A stretch of 8,785 nt of DNA from Clostridiales bacterium (GTDB lineage: Bacteria; Bacillota; Clostridia; Oscillospirales; Oscillospiraceae), in assembly GCA_004555705.1 (NCBI GenBank), contig SFHI01000067.1, forward strand, positions 1 to 8,785, in the 5' to 3' direction. Of this stretch, positions 1-5,926 are shown in pieces. Below the pieces are notes generated by a model. That model was not told the DNA's origin. It was given only the letters and a program-made list of their open reading frames with translations, and ran no database searches. How positions within the stretch are numbered: the first letter of the stretch is position 1; each line of letters begins with the position of its first letter. Made by a program: the position numbers and the translations under genes.

Positions 1-155
1 CCGCAGCCTGGTGTGGCAATCCCCCAACAATTCAGGACGGTTCGTTAGGGCGTTTGTTCGTTTTTCGTACATTCTCCCTCTATCCGGGGGATTGCCACGC
101 CAGTGTGCGCACTGGCTCGCAATGACAGCGTATATTTTGTAAACAACAATTTACC
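1..155. repeat. Palindromic intergenic element, copy A (left part cut by window start)
   Basis: The right arm (84-128) reads GGGGGATTGCCAC, then a hairpin, then CGCAATGACAG. Its inverted partner at the window edge (about 1-25) keeps the inner half, GTGTGGCAATCCCCC. A ~58-base centre separates them and is not conserved with copies B and C. An end motif, TAAACAACAATTTA, lies at 140-153, four bases from the peptidase stop. The right arm folds as ATTGC (91-95), CAC, GCCAGTG (99-105), loop TGCG, CACTGGC (110-116), TC, GCAAT (119-123). It lies directly downstream of the minus-strand M14 peptidase gene, so it would be transcribed into that mRNA's 3' end. No transposase is visible, so it is non-autonomous or structural. 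Confidence 0.8.
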
Positions 156-158
156 GCC

Positions 159-1088
159 TCATGCCCCTCTCAGTCCCAGGGCCGCGGTGACCAGGATTCC
201 TAGGTTATCCCGGTAAATCTCGTCAAACTGCTCGATGGGCAGTGGATTCACTCCGGAACCCGCCTCGATGGTGTAGCCCGGACGGCGGAAGTCCTGGATA
301 AACCAGTCCTTGTACCCGGCAAAGCTGGATTCATAGGCGACCTCTGTCAGGGTGTAGCCGCTGAGCCGGGCAAATTCCTCCCCCAGGGCCCGGGCCCCGG
401 GAACCTCATAGTTTCCAAACTGCCAGTAGATTTCCTTGCCCTGGGTGTGGTAGGCCAGCACCAGGGCCGGGTCCACCTCCCGGGTATACTCCGCCAGGGC
501 GATGGATTCCCGCTGGCCTAAGGGGCTTCTTCCCACATAGTCCCGGGGCCCCGGCTTCGTGTAGCCCTGGGAGAATTTGATCTCCCTGGCCCGAAGCCAT
601 CCGGCGGGATACTGCAAATTCAGGTCCACCCCCAGCAGATTGGCCTTCCACCCATCCGGGAAGGGAATGTTCGGATAATTGTCCCCCAGCCGCCGGGCGG
701 TTTCGTATTCCAGGGTTCCCTGCTCAATGGCCCCGGTGACCAGGTCCACCCCGTCAGGGTCCACCATGGGGACGGTGTGGATGGTCGCGGCTTTTCCGAT
801 GTTTTGCGCTTCCACACCGAAGAGCTTTCCCCCGGCGTCCATGGCCGCCGCCAGCTCCTCCACGAATTTCAGCAGCACCGGCGCCGTGATCCACTCGTTG
901 GCGTGATGGGCCGCAGTGTAGAGCACCTTCCGATCCCCGGTTCCGATGGTCAGGCTCCACACCGGCCGTCCGAAGGCCGTGGTGGTCAGCTGCCGAAGCG
1001 AGCAGAAGGGGTATGTTTTGACAATCCGTTCAATGGTCTCCCCGCACAGGGCGGAGGTCATAGGTACATCCGTATTTACAATGGCCAA
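159..1088 (-). CDS. M14-family zinc carboxypeptidase (gamma-D-glutamyl-diamino acid endopeptidase type)
   Basis: This 309-residue protein looks like a zinc metallopeptidase of the M14 group that trims peptidoglycan-type peptides, such as bonds next to diaminopimelate. Visible signature residues are the zinc ligands in HANE (H62, E65) and H214 in AYHTQG, the substrate-side motifs VDPDGVD (109-115) and GVDLNLQYP (153-161), PRDYVGRSPL (181-190), and the catalytic glutamate in TIEAG (E275). Bacillus relatives of this subgroup carry LysM repeats; none is present here, and there is no signal peptide, so a cytoplasmic role in muropeptide recycling or sporulation is inferred. The start is TTG at 1088: the Shine-Dalgarno GGAGGTGATC (1100-1091) sits correctly for it, whereas the first ATG is nine codons further in. 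A repeat separates it from mnmG upstream. The family call is firm; the exact substrate is not. Confidence 0.88.
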   Translation of the reverse strand: MAIVNTDVPMTSALCGETIERIVKTYPFCSLRQLTTTAFGRPVWSLTIGTGDRKVLYTAAHHANEWITAPVLLKFVEELAAAMDAGGKLFGVEAQNIGKAATIHTVPMVDPDGVDLVTGAIEQGTLEYETARRLGDNYPNIPFPDGWKANLLGVDLNLQYPAGWLRAREIKFSQGYTKPGPRDYVGRSPLGQRESIALAEYTREVDPALVLAYHTQGKEIYWQFGNYEVPGARALGEEFARLSGYTLTEVAYESSFAGYKDWFIQDFRRPGYTIEAGSGVNPLPIEQFDEIYRDNLGILVTAALGLRGA

Positions 1089-1096
1089 AAGATCAC

Positions 1097-1118
1097 CTCC
1101 GGCTATTTTATGCCGGAG
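1097..1118 (-). promoter_or_regulatory. Hairpin overlapping the peptidase Shine-Dalgarno
   Basis: On the mRNA strand, CTCCGGC (1118-1112) can pair perfectly with GCCGGAG (1103-1097) across the 8-base loop ATAAAATA. The 3' half of the stem contains the GGAG of the Shine-Dalgarno for the TTG start at 1088. If transcription begins upstream of 1118, the ribosome binding site would be partly masked in the folded RNA. The pairing is read directly from the sequence; a regulatory effect is inference. Confidence 0.45.
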
Positions 1119-1154
1119 AAGTCATTTTGTGCGTACCGATTCTGTCAGCAGGCA

Positions 1155-1371
1155 GATAAATTGTTGTTTACGCGTGTGCACCGGAAAAAACGCTGTCATT
1201 GCGATCCAGTGCGCTTAAGTGGCGTGGCAATCCCCCGGATCTTCCGGGAACTCAAAAAGCGGAGAAAACATCTATTGTAGCATCCTGAAAAGTTGGGGGA
1301 TTGCCACACCAGGAAAGCGGACTGGTTCGCAATGACAGCATCTATTTTAGTGCTCTAAACAACAATTTATC
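1155..1371. repeat. Palindromic intergenic element, copy B, with perfect 16-bp terminal inverted repeats
   Basis: The 217-bp element is bounded by GATAAATTGTTGTTTA (1155-1170) and its exact reverse complement (1356-1371). Inside are two inverted arms: 1192-1237, starting GCTGTCATTGCGA and ending TGGCAATCCCCC, and 1295-1339, starting GGGGGATTGCCAC and ending CGCAATGACAGC. They flank a ~57-base unconserved centre. The right terminal repeat contains the mnmG stop codon (TAA read from 1369-1367). The element therefore fills nearly all of the gap between mnmG and the downstream peptidase. No reading frame for a transposase is present. It resembles a MITE or a REP/BIME-like repeat; the mechanism of spread is unknown. 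Confidence 0.85.
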
Positions 1372-3265
1372 GTTCCAAAGCGGTTCCTTCTCCCCGCTGG
1401 GCGCGCTGTTCCAGGTAGATGAGCAGTACGCCGATGTCCGCGGGGCTAACGCCGGAAATCCGTCCCGCCTGGCCAAGGGACAGGGGGCGAATCTTATCCA
1501 GCTTCTGCCGGGCCTCCAGACGCAGTCCCGCAATGGCGTTGTAGTCCAAATCCTCCGGCAGCAGCCGGGATTCCTCCTTGCGGAATTCCTCCACCTGCTT
1601 TTCCTGCCGGGCCAGATACCCCTCATACTTCAGCTGAATCTCCACCTCCCGGGTCACGGTCCCGGGGAGTTCTTCCCGCCCCGGGTCAAAGGGGGTGAGG
1701 TCCTCATAGCTTACCTGGGGCCGCCGCAGCAGGTCGGAGAGCCTGGCAGAGTTTTCCACGGTCGTGGTACCCCGGGCTTCCAGCATGGCGTTCAGTTCCG
1801 GAGAGCCGGGGATGCCACTGGACTCCAGGCGGCGAATCTCCCGGCGGACGGCTTCGTATTTTTCCTCCACCTGCCGCAGCCGCTCGGGGGGCACCAGCCC
1901 CACCTGGGCTCCAATGCGGGTCAGCCTCCAATCCGCATTGTCCTGACGGTGGAGGAGCCTGTATTCGCACCGGCTGGTCATGATCCGGTAGGGCTCCTCG
2001 GTGCCCTTGGTCACCAGATCGTCAATGAGGGTGCCGATGTAGCTGGTGTCCCGGGTCAGGATCATGGGCGGCCTGCCCAGAATTTTCAGGGCGGCATTAA
2101 TCCCCGCCACCAGGCCCTGGGCGGCAGCCTCCTCATAGCCGGAAGTGCCGTTGAACTGACCCGCGCCGTAGAGGCCGGAAACCACCTTGGTTTCCAGAGT
2201 GGGCAGCAGCTGAGTGGGGTCCACGCACTCATACTCGATGGCATAGGCGGGACGCATGATCTCCGCCTGCTCCAATCCCGGAACGGTGCGCAGCATCTGA
2301 ATCTGTACATCCTCTGGCATACTGGAGGAGAAGCCCTGAATGTACATTTCCTCTGTATTCAGCCCGCAGGGCTCGATGAACAACTGATGCCGGGGCTTGT
2401 CGGCAAAACGGACGATTTTCGTCTCGATGCTGGGGCAGTACCGGGGCCCCACGCCGGAGATGGTTCCGTCGTACATGGGGCTGCGGTCCAGGTTCTCCCG
2501 GATAATCCGGTGGGTTTCCTCATTGGTGTAGGTCAGGTAGCACACGGCGGCATTATCGGGCCGGCGCTCCGTACGGAAGGAGAAGGGTTCCGCCTCGTCC
2601 TCCCCGGGCTGAATCTCCATTTTGGAAAAATCGATGCTCCGCCGGTTCACCCGGGGGGGCGTTCCGGTTTTGAACCGCCGCAGGGACAATCCCAGCGCGC
2701 GCAGATTGTCCGCCAGTCCCACGCTGGGGTGCATCCCGTCGGGACCGGAGGCAATCACGCTCTCCCCGGTGATCACCGTGCTGTCCAGGTACGTTCCCGT
2801 GGCGATGACCACGGCCCGGGCACTGTACTCGGCCCCCAGCTGAGTGCGCACTCCCCGGACGGCTCCGCCCTCCGTGAGTACCTCCACGATCTGGGCCTGC
2901 TTCAGCTCCAGCCCTTCCTGTTTTTCCAGGGTGTGCTTCATGTACTCCTGATATTTTCTCCGGTCGGCCTGGGCCCGCAGGGAGTGCACCGCCGGGCCCT
3001 TTCCCCGGTTCAGGGTGCGGTACTGGATGCAGCTGTGGTCAGCCGCTACCCCCATCTCCCCGCCCAGGGCATCCAGCTCCCGGACCAGGTGGCCCTTGCC
3101 GGTGCCGCCGATGGCGGGATTGCAGGGCATATTCCCCACCGCGTCCAGATTGATGGTAAAGAGAATGGTCTTGCAGCCCAGCCGCGCCGCCGCCAGGGCC
3201 GCCTCGATCCCGGCATGGCCCGCGCCGATGACGGCCACATCACATTCTCCGGCAAAATAGGTCAT
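1367..3265 (-). CDS. mnmG: tRNA uridine-5-carboxymethylaminomethyl modification enzyme MnmG (GidA)
   Basis: MnmG is the FAD-dependent partner of MnmE and installs the cmnm5 group on wobble uridine 34 of certain tRNAs, using methylene-tetrahydrofolate; it is cytoplasmic. The 632 residues match the usual ~630 length. The FAD-binding motif GAGHAG lies at 14-19 and the family motif PCNPAIGG at 47-54. The two conserved cysteines fall at C48 (MPCNP) and C277 (GPRYCPSI), and GLYGAGQFNGTSGYEEAAAQG spans 364-384. The ATG at 3265 is chosen because AAAGGAGAG lies just upstream; the frame stays open to 3481, but that extension is translated repeat DNA. In many Clostridia and Bacilli mnmG sits beside mnmE and rsmG; neither is here. 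Repeats flank it on both sides, and the stop codon lies inside copy B's terminal repeat. Confidence 0.97.
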   Translation of the reverse strand: MTYFAGECDVAVIGAGHAGIEAALAAARLGCKTILFTINLDAVGNMPCNPAIGGTGKGHLVRELDALGGEMGVAADHSCIQYRTLNRGKGPAVHSLRAQADRRKYQEYMKHTLEKQEGLELKQAQIVEVLTEGGAVRGVRTQLGAEYSARAVVIATGTYLDSTVITGESVIASGPDGMHPSVGLADNLRALGLSLRRFKTGTPPRVNRRSIDFSKMEIQPGEDEAEPFSFRTERRPDNAAVCYLTYTNEETHRIIRENLDRSPMYDGTISGVGPRYCPSIETKIVRFADKPRHQLFIEPCGLNTEEMYIQGFSSSMPEDVQIQMLRTVPGLEQAEIMRPAYAIEYECVDPTQLLPTLETKVVSGLYGAGQFNGTSGYEEAAAQGLVAGINAALKILGRPPMILTRDTSYIGTLIDDLVTKGTEEPYRIMTSRCEYRLLHRQDNADWRLTRIGAQVGLVPPERLRQVEEKYEAVRREIRRLESSGIPGSPELNAMLEARGTTTVENSARLSDLLRRPQVSYEDLTPFDPGREELPGTVTREVEIQLKYEGYLARQEKQVEEFRKEESRLLPEDLDYNAIAGLRLEARQKLDKIRPLSLGQAGRISGVSPADIGVLLIYLEQRAQRGEGTALER

Positions 3266-3306
3266 AGAATTCTCTCCTTTAGACGATCCGCTTGAAAGAG
3301 CCCATG

Positions 3307-3324
3307 GACGAATTGGTGTTTGTC
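3307..3324 (-). repeat. Solitary copy of the element end motif upstream of mnmG
   Basis: GACGAATTGGTGTTTGTC closely matches the left end of copy C (GATAAATTGGTGTTTGTC at 5081-5098), differing at two positions. The motif therefore also occurs next to the unrelated palindrome at 3351-3499. I find no clear inverted partner on the far side of that palindrome; CAAACAAGATAA at about 3525-3536 is at best a degenerate one. Confidence 0.6.
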
Positions 3325-3350
3325 GATATGTTTTGGAGCGTTGCAGGCAT

Positions 3351-3499
3351 ACTGTAGGGGAGGCATTCATGCCTCCCGGCAGCACTGCATTACCCGGAGC
3401 AATCGCATTTCTGCGAATTCGCACCATGTACCTTTTCGCCCAAACACTCAATTTTTGATACATTTTACCGCCGGGAGGCATGAATGCCTTCCCTACAGT
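3351..3499. repeat. Second palindromic element family (copy D), GGGAGGCATNNATGCCTCCC type
   Basis: Two 30-base arms, 3351-3380 and 3470-3499, are inverted copies of each other with one mismatch (T at 3490). Each arm is itself a palindrome, GGGAGGCAT-TC-ATGCCTCCC, so the unit can fold either as two local hairpins or as one long stem with an ~89-base loop. It fills most of the 302-base gap between the nitroreductase stop and mnmG. It shares no core sequence with copies A-C. Similar GTAGGGG-ended repeats are, as I recall, scattered through Oscillospiraceae genomes; that was not checked. In transcripts from the minus strand it could act as a 3'-end stabiliser or weak terminator for the nitroreductase mRNA. 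Confidence 0.8.
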
Positions 3500-3512
3500 A
3501 AGAACGAAGCGC

Positions 3513-3529
3513 GTTTGAAATCTTCAAAC
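3513..3529. other. Small inverted repeat downstream of the nitroreductase gene
   Basis: GTTTGAA (3513-3519) and TTCAAAC (3523-3529) form a perfect 7-bp stem around a 3-base loop, 39-55 bases after the nitroreductase stop. There is no T-run on the minus strand after it, so it is not a classical intrinsic terminator. Confidence 0.35.
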
Positions 3530-3567
3530 AAGATAAGCTCACGAAAGCCGACAGTCTGATTGCTCCT

Positions 3568-4305
3568 TTACTCGCCCAGCCAGTCCCGGGTCATGGCAGC
3601 GCAGGAGCGGCTCATCTCCCGGCTGAAATCACTGTTCCATTTCCGCTGACAGAATCTTTGGACATAGTCCTCCAGCTCCTGACCGCTCTTTCCCGTCTGC
3701 TCCCGGAGCATCCGGGGCATATCGGCGGACTTTGCCGGGTCATAGCCGTTCTCGTGCACCAAATCCTGTGTCCGGAAGCGGATGGGCTTGAGCCGGTTTT
3801 TCTGCTGCTCCGTCGGGTAGCCCATTACCAGAAGGGCCGCGGGCACCACATACCGGGGCAGCCGCAGCAGCTCCCGGTGGAATTCGTAATTCTCCGTAAT
3901 ATCCCCGATGTAGCAGCTGCCCAGCCCCAGGCTGTGGGCTGCCACCACTGCGTTCTGGGCAGCGATGAGGGCGTCCGCCTGGGCCAGAAACAGGTCCCCC
4001 ATTCCCGGCTTTCGAACCTCCTGTACATACCGGCAGAACACATCGTACCACCGCCGGTAGTCCGCACAGAAGATCAGCACCAGGGGTGCTGTGGCGATAA
4101 AGGGCTGATTGTCGCAGCTTTTGGAAAGTGCGGCTTTCTTTTCCGGGTCCGTGATGTCCAGAATGGTGTACAGCGCCATGTTCCCCGCGGTGGGGGCCTG
4201 GATCGCCGCCTCCAGGACGGCCCGCTTCACATCCTCCTCCACGGGACGGTTTTCGAAAACCCGAACGGATTTGCGCTGGTAAAGCTGCTCGATGACCGGA
4301 TTCAT
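3568..4305 (-). CDS. Nitroreductase-family FMN-dependent oxidoreductase
   Basis: This is a 245-residue flavoprotein of the nitroreductase fold, expected to bind FMN and reduce substrates with NAD(P)H; its natural substrate cannot be told from sequence. Family marks are the N-terminal RKSVRVF (11-17), which contributes the FMN phosphate contacts, APTAGNMALY (37-46), GLGSCYIGDI (127-136) and the closing strand VMGYPTEQ (160-167) followed by a KPIRF segment. The overall length and C-terminal extension resemble the NfsA/FRP-like group more than the short NfnB type. Its ATG overlaps the TGA of trmB in an ATGA (4305-4302), and a GGAGG lies within the end of trmB, so the two are co-transcribed and probably translationally coupled. 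Functional linkage to tRNA methylation is not implied. Confidence 0.9.
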   Translation of the reverse strand: MNPVIEQLYQRKSVRVFENRPVEEDVKRAVLEAAIQAPTAGNMALYTILDITDPEKKAALSKSCDNQPFIATAPLVLIFCADYRRWYDVFCRYVQEVRKPGMGDLFLAQADALIAAQNAVVAAHSLGLGSCYIGDITENYEFHRELLRLPRYVVPAALLVMGYPTEQQKNRLKPIRFRTQDLVHENGYDPAKSADMPRMLREQTGKSGQELEDYVQRFCQRKWNSDFSREMSRSCAAMTRDWLGE

Positions 4306-4982
4306 ACCTCTTCCTCCGCTTTTTTCTCCTCCTGCGGGAGGGTAAGGGGCTTCATCACCACTTCGCAGCGGTTGATGGGGGTGCCCAGGGCGTGGAACTT
4401 CTCCTCGTAGCCGGTCATGATCCCCACCACGCCATGCTCGTGAAGGTTCCGGGTCAGGTTCCGGACCTCCAGGCCGCAGGCGGCAAACTCCTCCAGGGAG
4501 TATTCAAAGAGCGCCGCGTTGTCGGTCTTGAAATGAACCTCGCCCCTCTCCCGGAGTACATGGGAATACTTTTCCAGGAAGCTCCTGTGGGTCAGACGGC
4601 GTTTGGCATTCTTCTTCCGGGGCCAGGGGTCGGGGAAGTTGATGAACAGCCGGTCAATTTCGCCGGGGGCGAAAATCTCCTCCATATTGGCCACATCCAT
4701 GTCGATGAAAAACACGTTCTGAAGCCCCATATCCCGGGCCTTCTCCATGGCCACCACCATGGCCTCCCGGCAGCGCTCCACGGCAATGAGGAGCACATCG
4801 GGATTGGCCTGGGCGGTCTCGGCGGTGAACTTGCCCTTGCCGCAGCCAACCTCAACCCAAAGGGTCCGGGCATCCGGCTTCAGCTCCCGCCAGCAGCCCT
4901 TCCGGGCGGCAGGGTCGGGGATCCGGTAAGCCCCGCACCGCTCCATCCGGGGCTCCAGGTTTTTCATTTTTCTCATTCGCAT
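4302..4982 (-). CDS. trmB: tRNA (guanine-N7-)-methyltransferase TrmB
   Basis: TrmB transfers a methyl group from S-adenosylmethionine to N7 of guanine 46 in the variable loop of tRNA. The protein has 226 residues, as is usual for the family. The SAM-binding motif I is VEVGCGKGKF (43-52). The tRNA/catalytic signature FPDPWPRKKNAKRRL (116-130) follows, then FKTDN (151-155) and TGYEEKF (190-196), all typical of TrmB. ATG at 4982 is preferred: TTGGAGGAA lies 7 bases upstream and a sigma-A-like promoter is at 5028-5056. The frame is open back to 5312, but that part is translated repeat C and promoter DNA. It is the first gene of a two-gene unit with the overlapping nitroreductase gene. Confidence 0.97.
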   Translation of the reverse strand: MRMRKMKNLEPRMERCGAYRIPDPAARKGCWRELKPDARTLWVEVGCGKGKFTAETAQANPDVLLIAVERCREAMVVAMEKARDMGLQNVFFIDMDVANMEEIFAPGEIDRLFINFPDPWPRKKNAKRRLTHRSFLEKYSHVLRERGEVHFKTDNAALFEYSLEEFAACGLEVRNLTRNLHEHGVVGIMTGYEEKFHALGTPINRCEVVMKPLTLPQEEKKAEEEV

Positions 4983-5027
4983 ACCGATTCCTCCAACGGA
5001 AAAATCTCCGTAATTTTTCAGTGTAAC

Positions 5028-5056
5028 ATTATAGCAGAAGAACCCCCATCCGTCAA
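5028..5056 (-). promoter_or_regulatory. Sigma-A-like promoter for trmB
   Basis: On the minus strand, TTGACG (5056-5051) is followed after exactly 17 bases by a perfect TATAAT (5033-5028). Transcription would start near 5021, giving a leader of about 40 bases before the ATG at 4982. The promoter lies just outside copy C of the repeat. Confidence 0.85.
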
Positions 5057-5080
5057 AGGGAAAGTATTCTCTCACTGACA

Positions 5081-5359
5081 GATAAATTGGTGTTTGTCGG
5101 GCTGTGTCGCAATTACCTGTCATTGCGAACCAGCGCGCACGCTGGTGTGGCAATCCCCCCGATGAATGGAACCAGGTAACGATTACCACCAAAAAATGTG
5201 AATTCTTCTGCAATTGTGGGTACTTGTCACAACATTGTACGTCTAACCGGGGGATTGCCACGCCACTTAAGCGCACTGGCTCGCAATGACAGAAAAAACG
5301 TACAAACAACAATTTGCCAGTGTCCTTAGTAAAGCCGATAGCCTAGACAACAATTTATC
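5081..5359. repeat. Palindromic intergenic element, copy C, between divergent trmB and the transferase operon
   Basis: The outer ends are GATAAATTGGTGTTT (5081-5095) and AGACAACAATTTATC (5345-5359), inverted repeats matching at 13 of 15 positions. A further end-motif copy, CAAACAACAATTTG, lies inside at 5303-5316. The left arm is 5117-5160 and the right arm 5247-5292, around an ~86-base centre that differs from copies A and B. The left arm folds as ATTGC (5122-5126), GA, ACCAGCG (5129-5135), loop CGCA, CGCTGGT (5140-5146), GTG, GCAAT (5150-5154). The element separates the trmB promoter from the promoter at 5374-5402 and contains no gene. Confidence 0.82.
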
Positions 5360-5373
5360 TTTCCCCCTTTACA

Positions 5374-5402
5374 TTGACAACCCTCACAAATGCGGATATA
5401 CT
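5374..5402 (+). promoter_or_regulatory. Sigma-A-like promoter for the transferase-TatD-phosphatase operon
   Basis: A perfect TTGACA (5374-5379), a 17-base spacer and TATACT (5397-5402) form a near-consensus promoter. Transcription would begin at about 5409, immediately before the coding region, leaving a leader of about 15 bases to the ATG at 5426. This placement rules out the ATG at 5390, which lies inside the promoter. Confidence 0.88.
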
Positions 5403-5425
5403 TACTTCGAATGGGGGAGAAATTC

Positions 5426-5923
5426 ATGGAAATTCTGGAGCTTGACCGGGGCGTTACCCTGGCCTGGTGTGCGCTGGAGGGAGAAACCGGCCACGATGCC
5501 GGAGTGCGGCTTCTGGCGGAACTGTACCGGCGCAAAACCGGTATGGACCTGCCGCCCATCTCCCGGGCGGACCGGGGAAAGCCCTATTTTCCCGGAGATC
5601 CCCTCCATTTTTCCATCTCCCATACCCCCCTCCACGCCTTTTGCGCCCTCTCCCCCGCCCCCATCGGCATTGACGCCGAGGAAACGGCCAGAATCGTCCG
5701 CCCGAACCTTGCGGACAAAATTCTCTCCCCCTCAGAGCGGCAGCAGTATGACGCTTCCCCCGACAAACACCGGACGCTGCTGACCTTCTGGGTTCTGAAG
5801 GAGGCCGCCGCGAAGCTCTCCGGAGAAGGGCTTCGGGGTTACCCCAACCACACGGATTTCACTTTGCCGGACCCCCGGGTTCGGGAACTGGGCGGCTGTT
5901 TTGTCGCCATATTGGAGGAATGA
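5426..5923 (+). CDS. 4'-phosphopantetheinyl transferase superfamily protein (Sfp type, short)
   Basis: Enzymes of this family move the 4'-phosphopantetheine arm from coenzyme A to a serine on acyl or peptidyl carrier proteins. The conserved blocks are all here in order: the RGKPYF...HFSISHT region (50-67), the magnesium-binding GIDAEE (D83, E85), and FWVLKEAAAKLSGEGL (121-136) with the catalytic-site E126 and K130. At 165 residues it is shorter than Bacillus Sfp (about 224), with reduced N- and C-terminal parts but intact core motifs. The ATG at 5426 is preferred because GGGGGAG lies 8 bases upstream and the promoter at 5374-5402 excludes the 5390 start; 5411 is a weaker alternative. It is first in an operon, 3 bases ahead of the tatD-like gene. 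No carrier-protein or synthetase gene is nearby, so its target is unknown. Confidence 0.9.
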   Translation: MEILELDRGVTLAWCALEGETGHDAGVRLLAELYRRKTGMDLPPISRADRGKPYFPGDPLHFSISHTPLHAFCALSPAPIGIDAEETARIVRPNLADKILSPSERQQYDASPDKHRTLLTFWVLKEAAAKLSGEGLRGYPNHTDFTLPDPRVRELGGCFVAILEE

Positions 5924-5926
5924 ACC

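Noticed and set aside
777..1280. 167-codon plus-strand frame across the peptidase start and repeat B
   Set aside because: It is antisense to the peptidase and runs through repeat DNA; no ribosome binding site or domain.
1301..3295. 664-codon plus-strand open frame
   Set aside because: It lies opposite mnmG, has a low-complexity, proline- and glycine-rich translation with no domain, and is explained by GC-rich codon bias of the real gene.
3266..3481. N-terminal extension of MnmG
   Set aside because: The extension is translated palindrome D and flank; the family N-terminus and AAAGGAGAG both point to 3265.
3658..4410. 250-codon plus-strand open frame
   Set aside because: It is a shadow of the nitroreductase and the end of trmB, without motifs of its own.
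4983..5312. N-terminal extension of TrmB through the intergenic region
   Set aside because: The extra residues are a translation of repeat C and the promoter; the Shine-Dalgarno and promoter place the start at 4982.
1..5359. CRISPR array from the repeated motifs
   Set aside because: Copies are kilobases apart, inverted in pairs and flank whole genes; there are no regularly spaced direct repeats and no cas genes.
5390..5425. Earlier ATG for the phosphopantetheinyl transferase
   Set aside because: The ATG at 5390 lies between the -35 and -10 boxes of a near-consensus promoter and so would not be in the mRNA.
5286..5783. 165-codon plus-strand frame beginning inside repeat C
   Set aside because: It overlaps the transferase in another frame and starts in repeat DNA upstream of the promoter.
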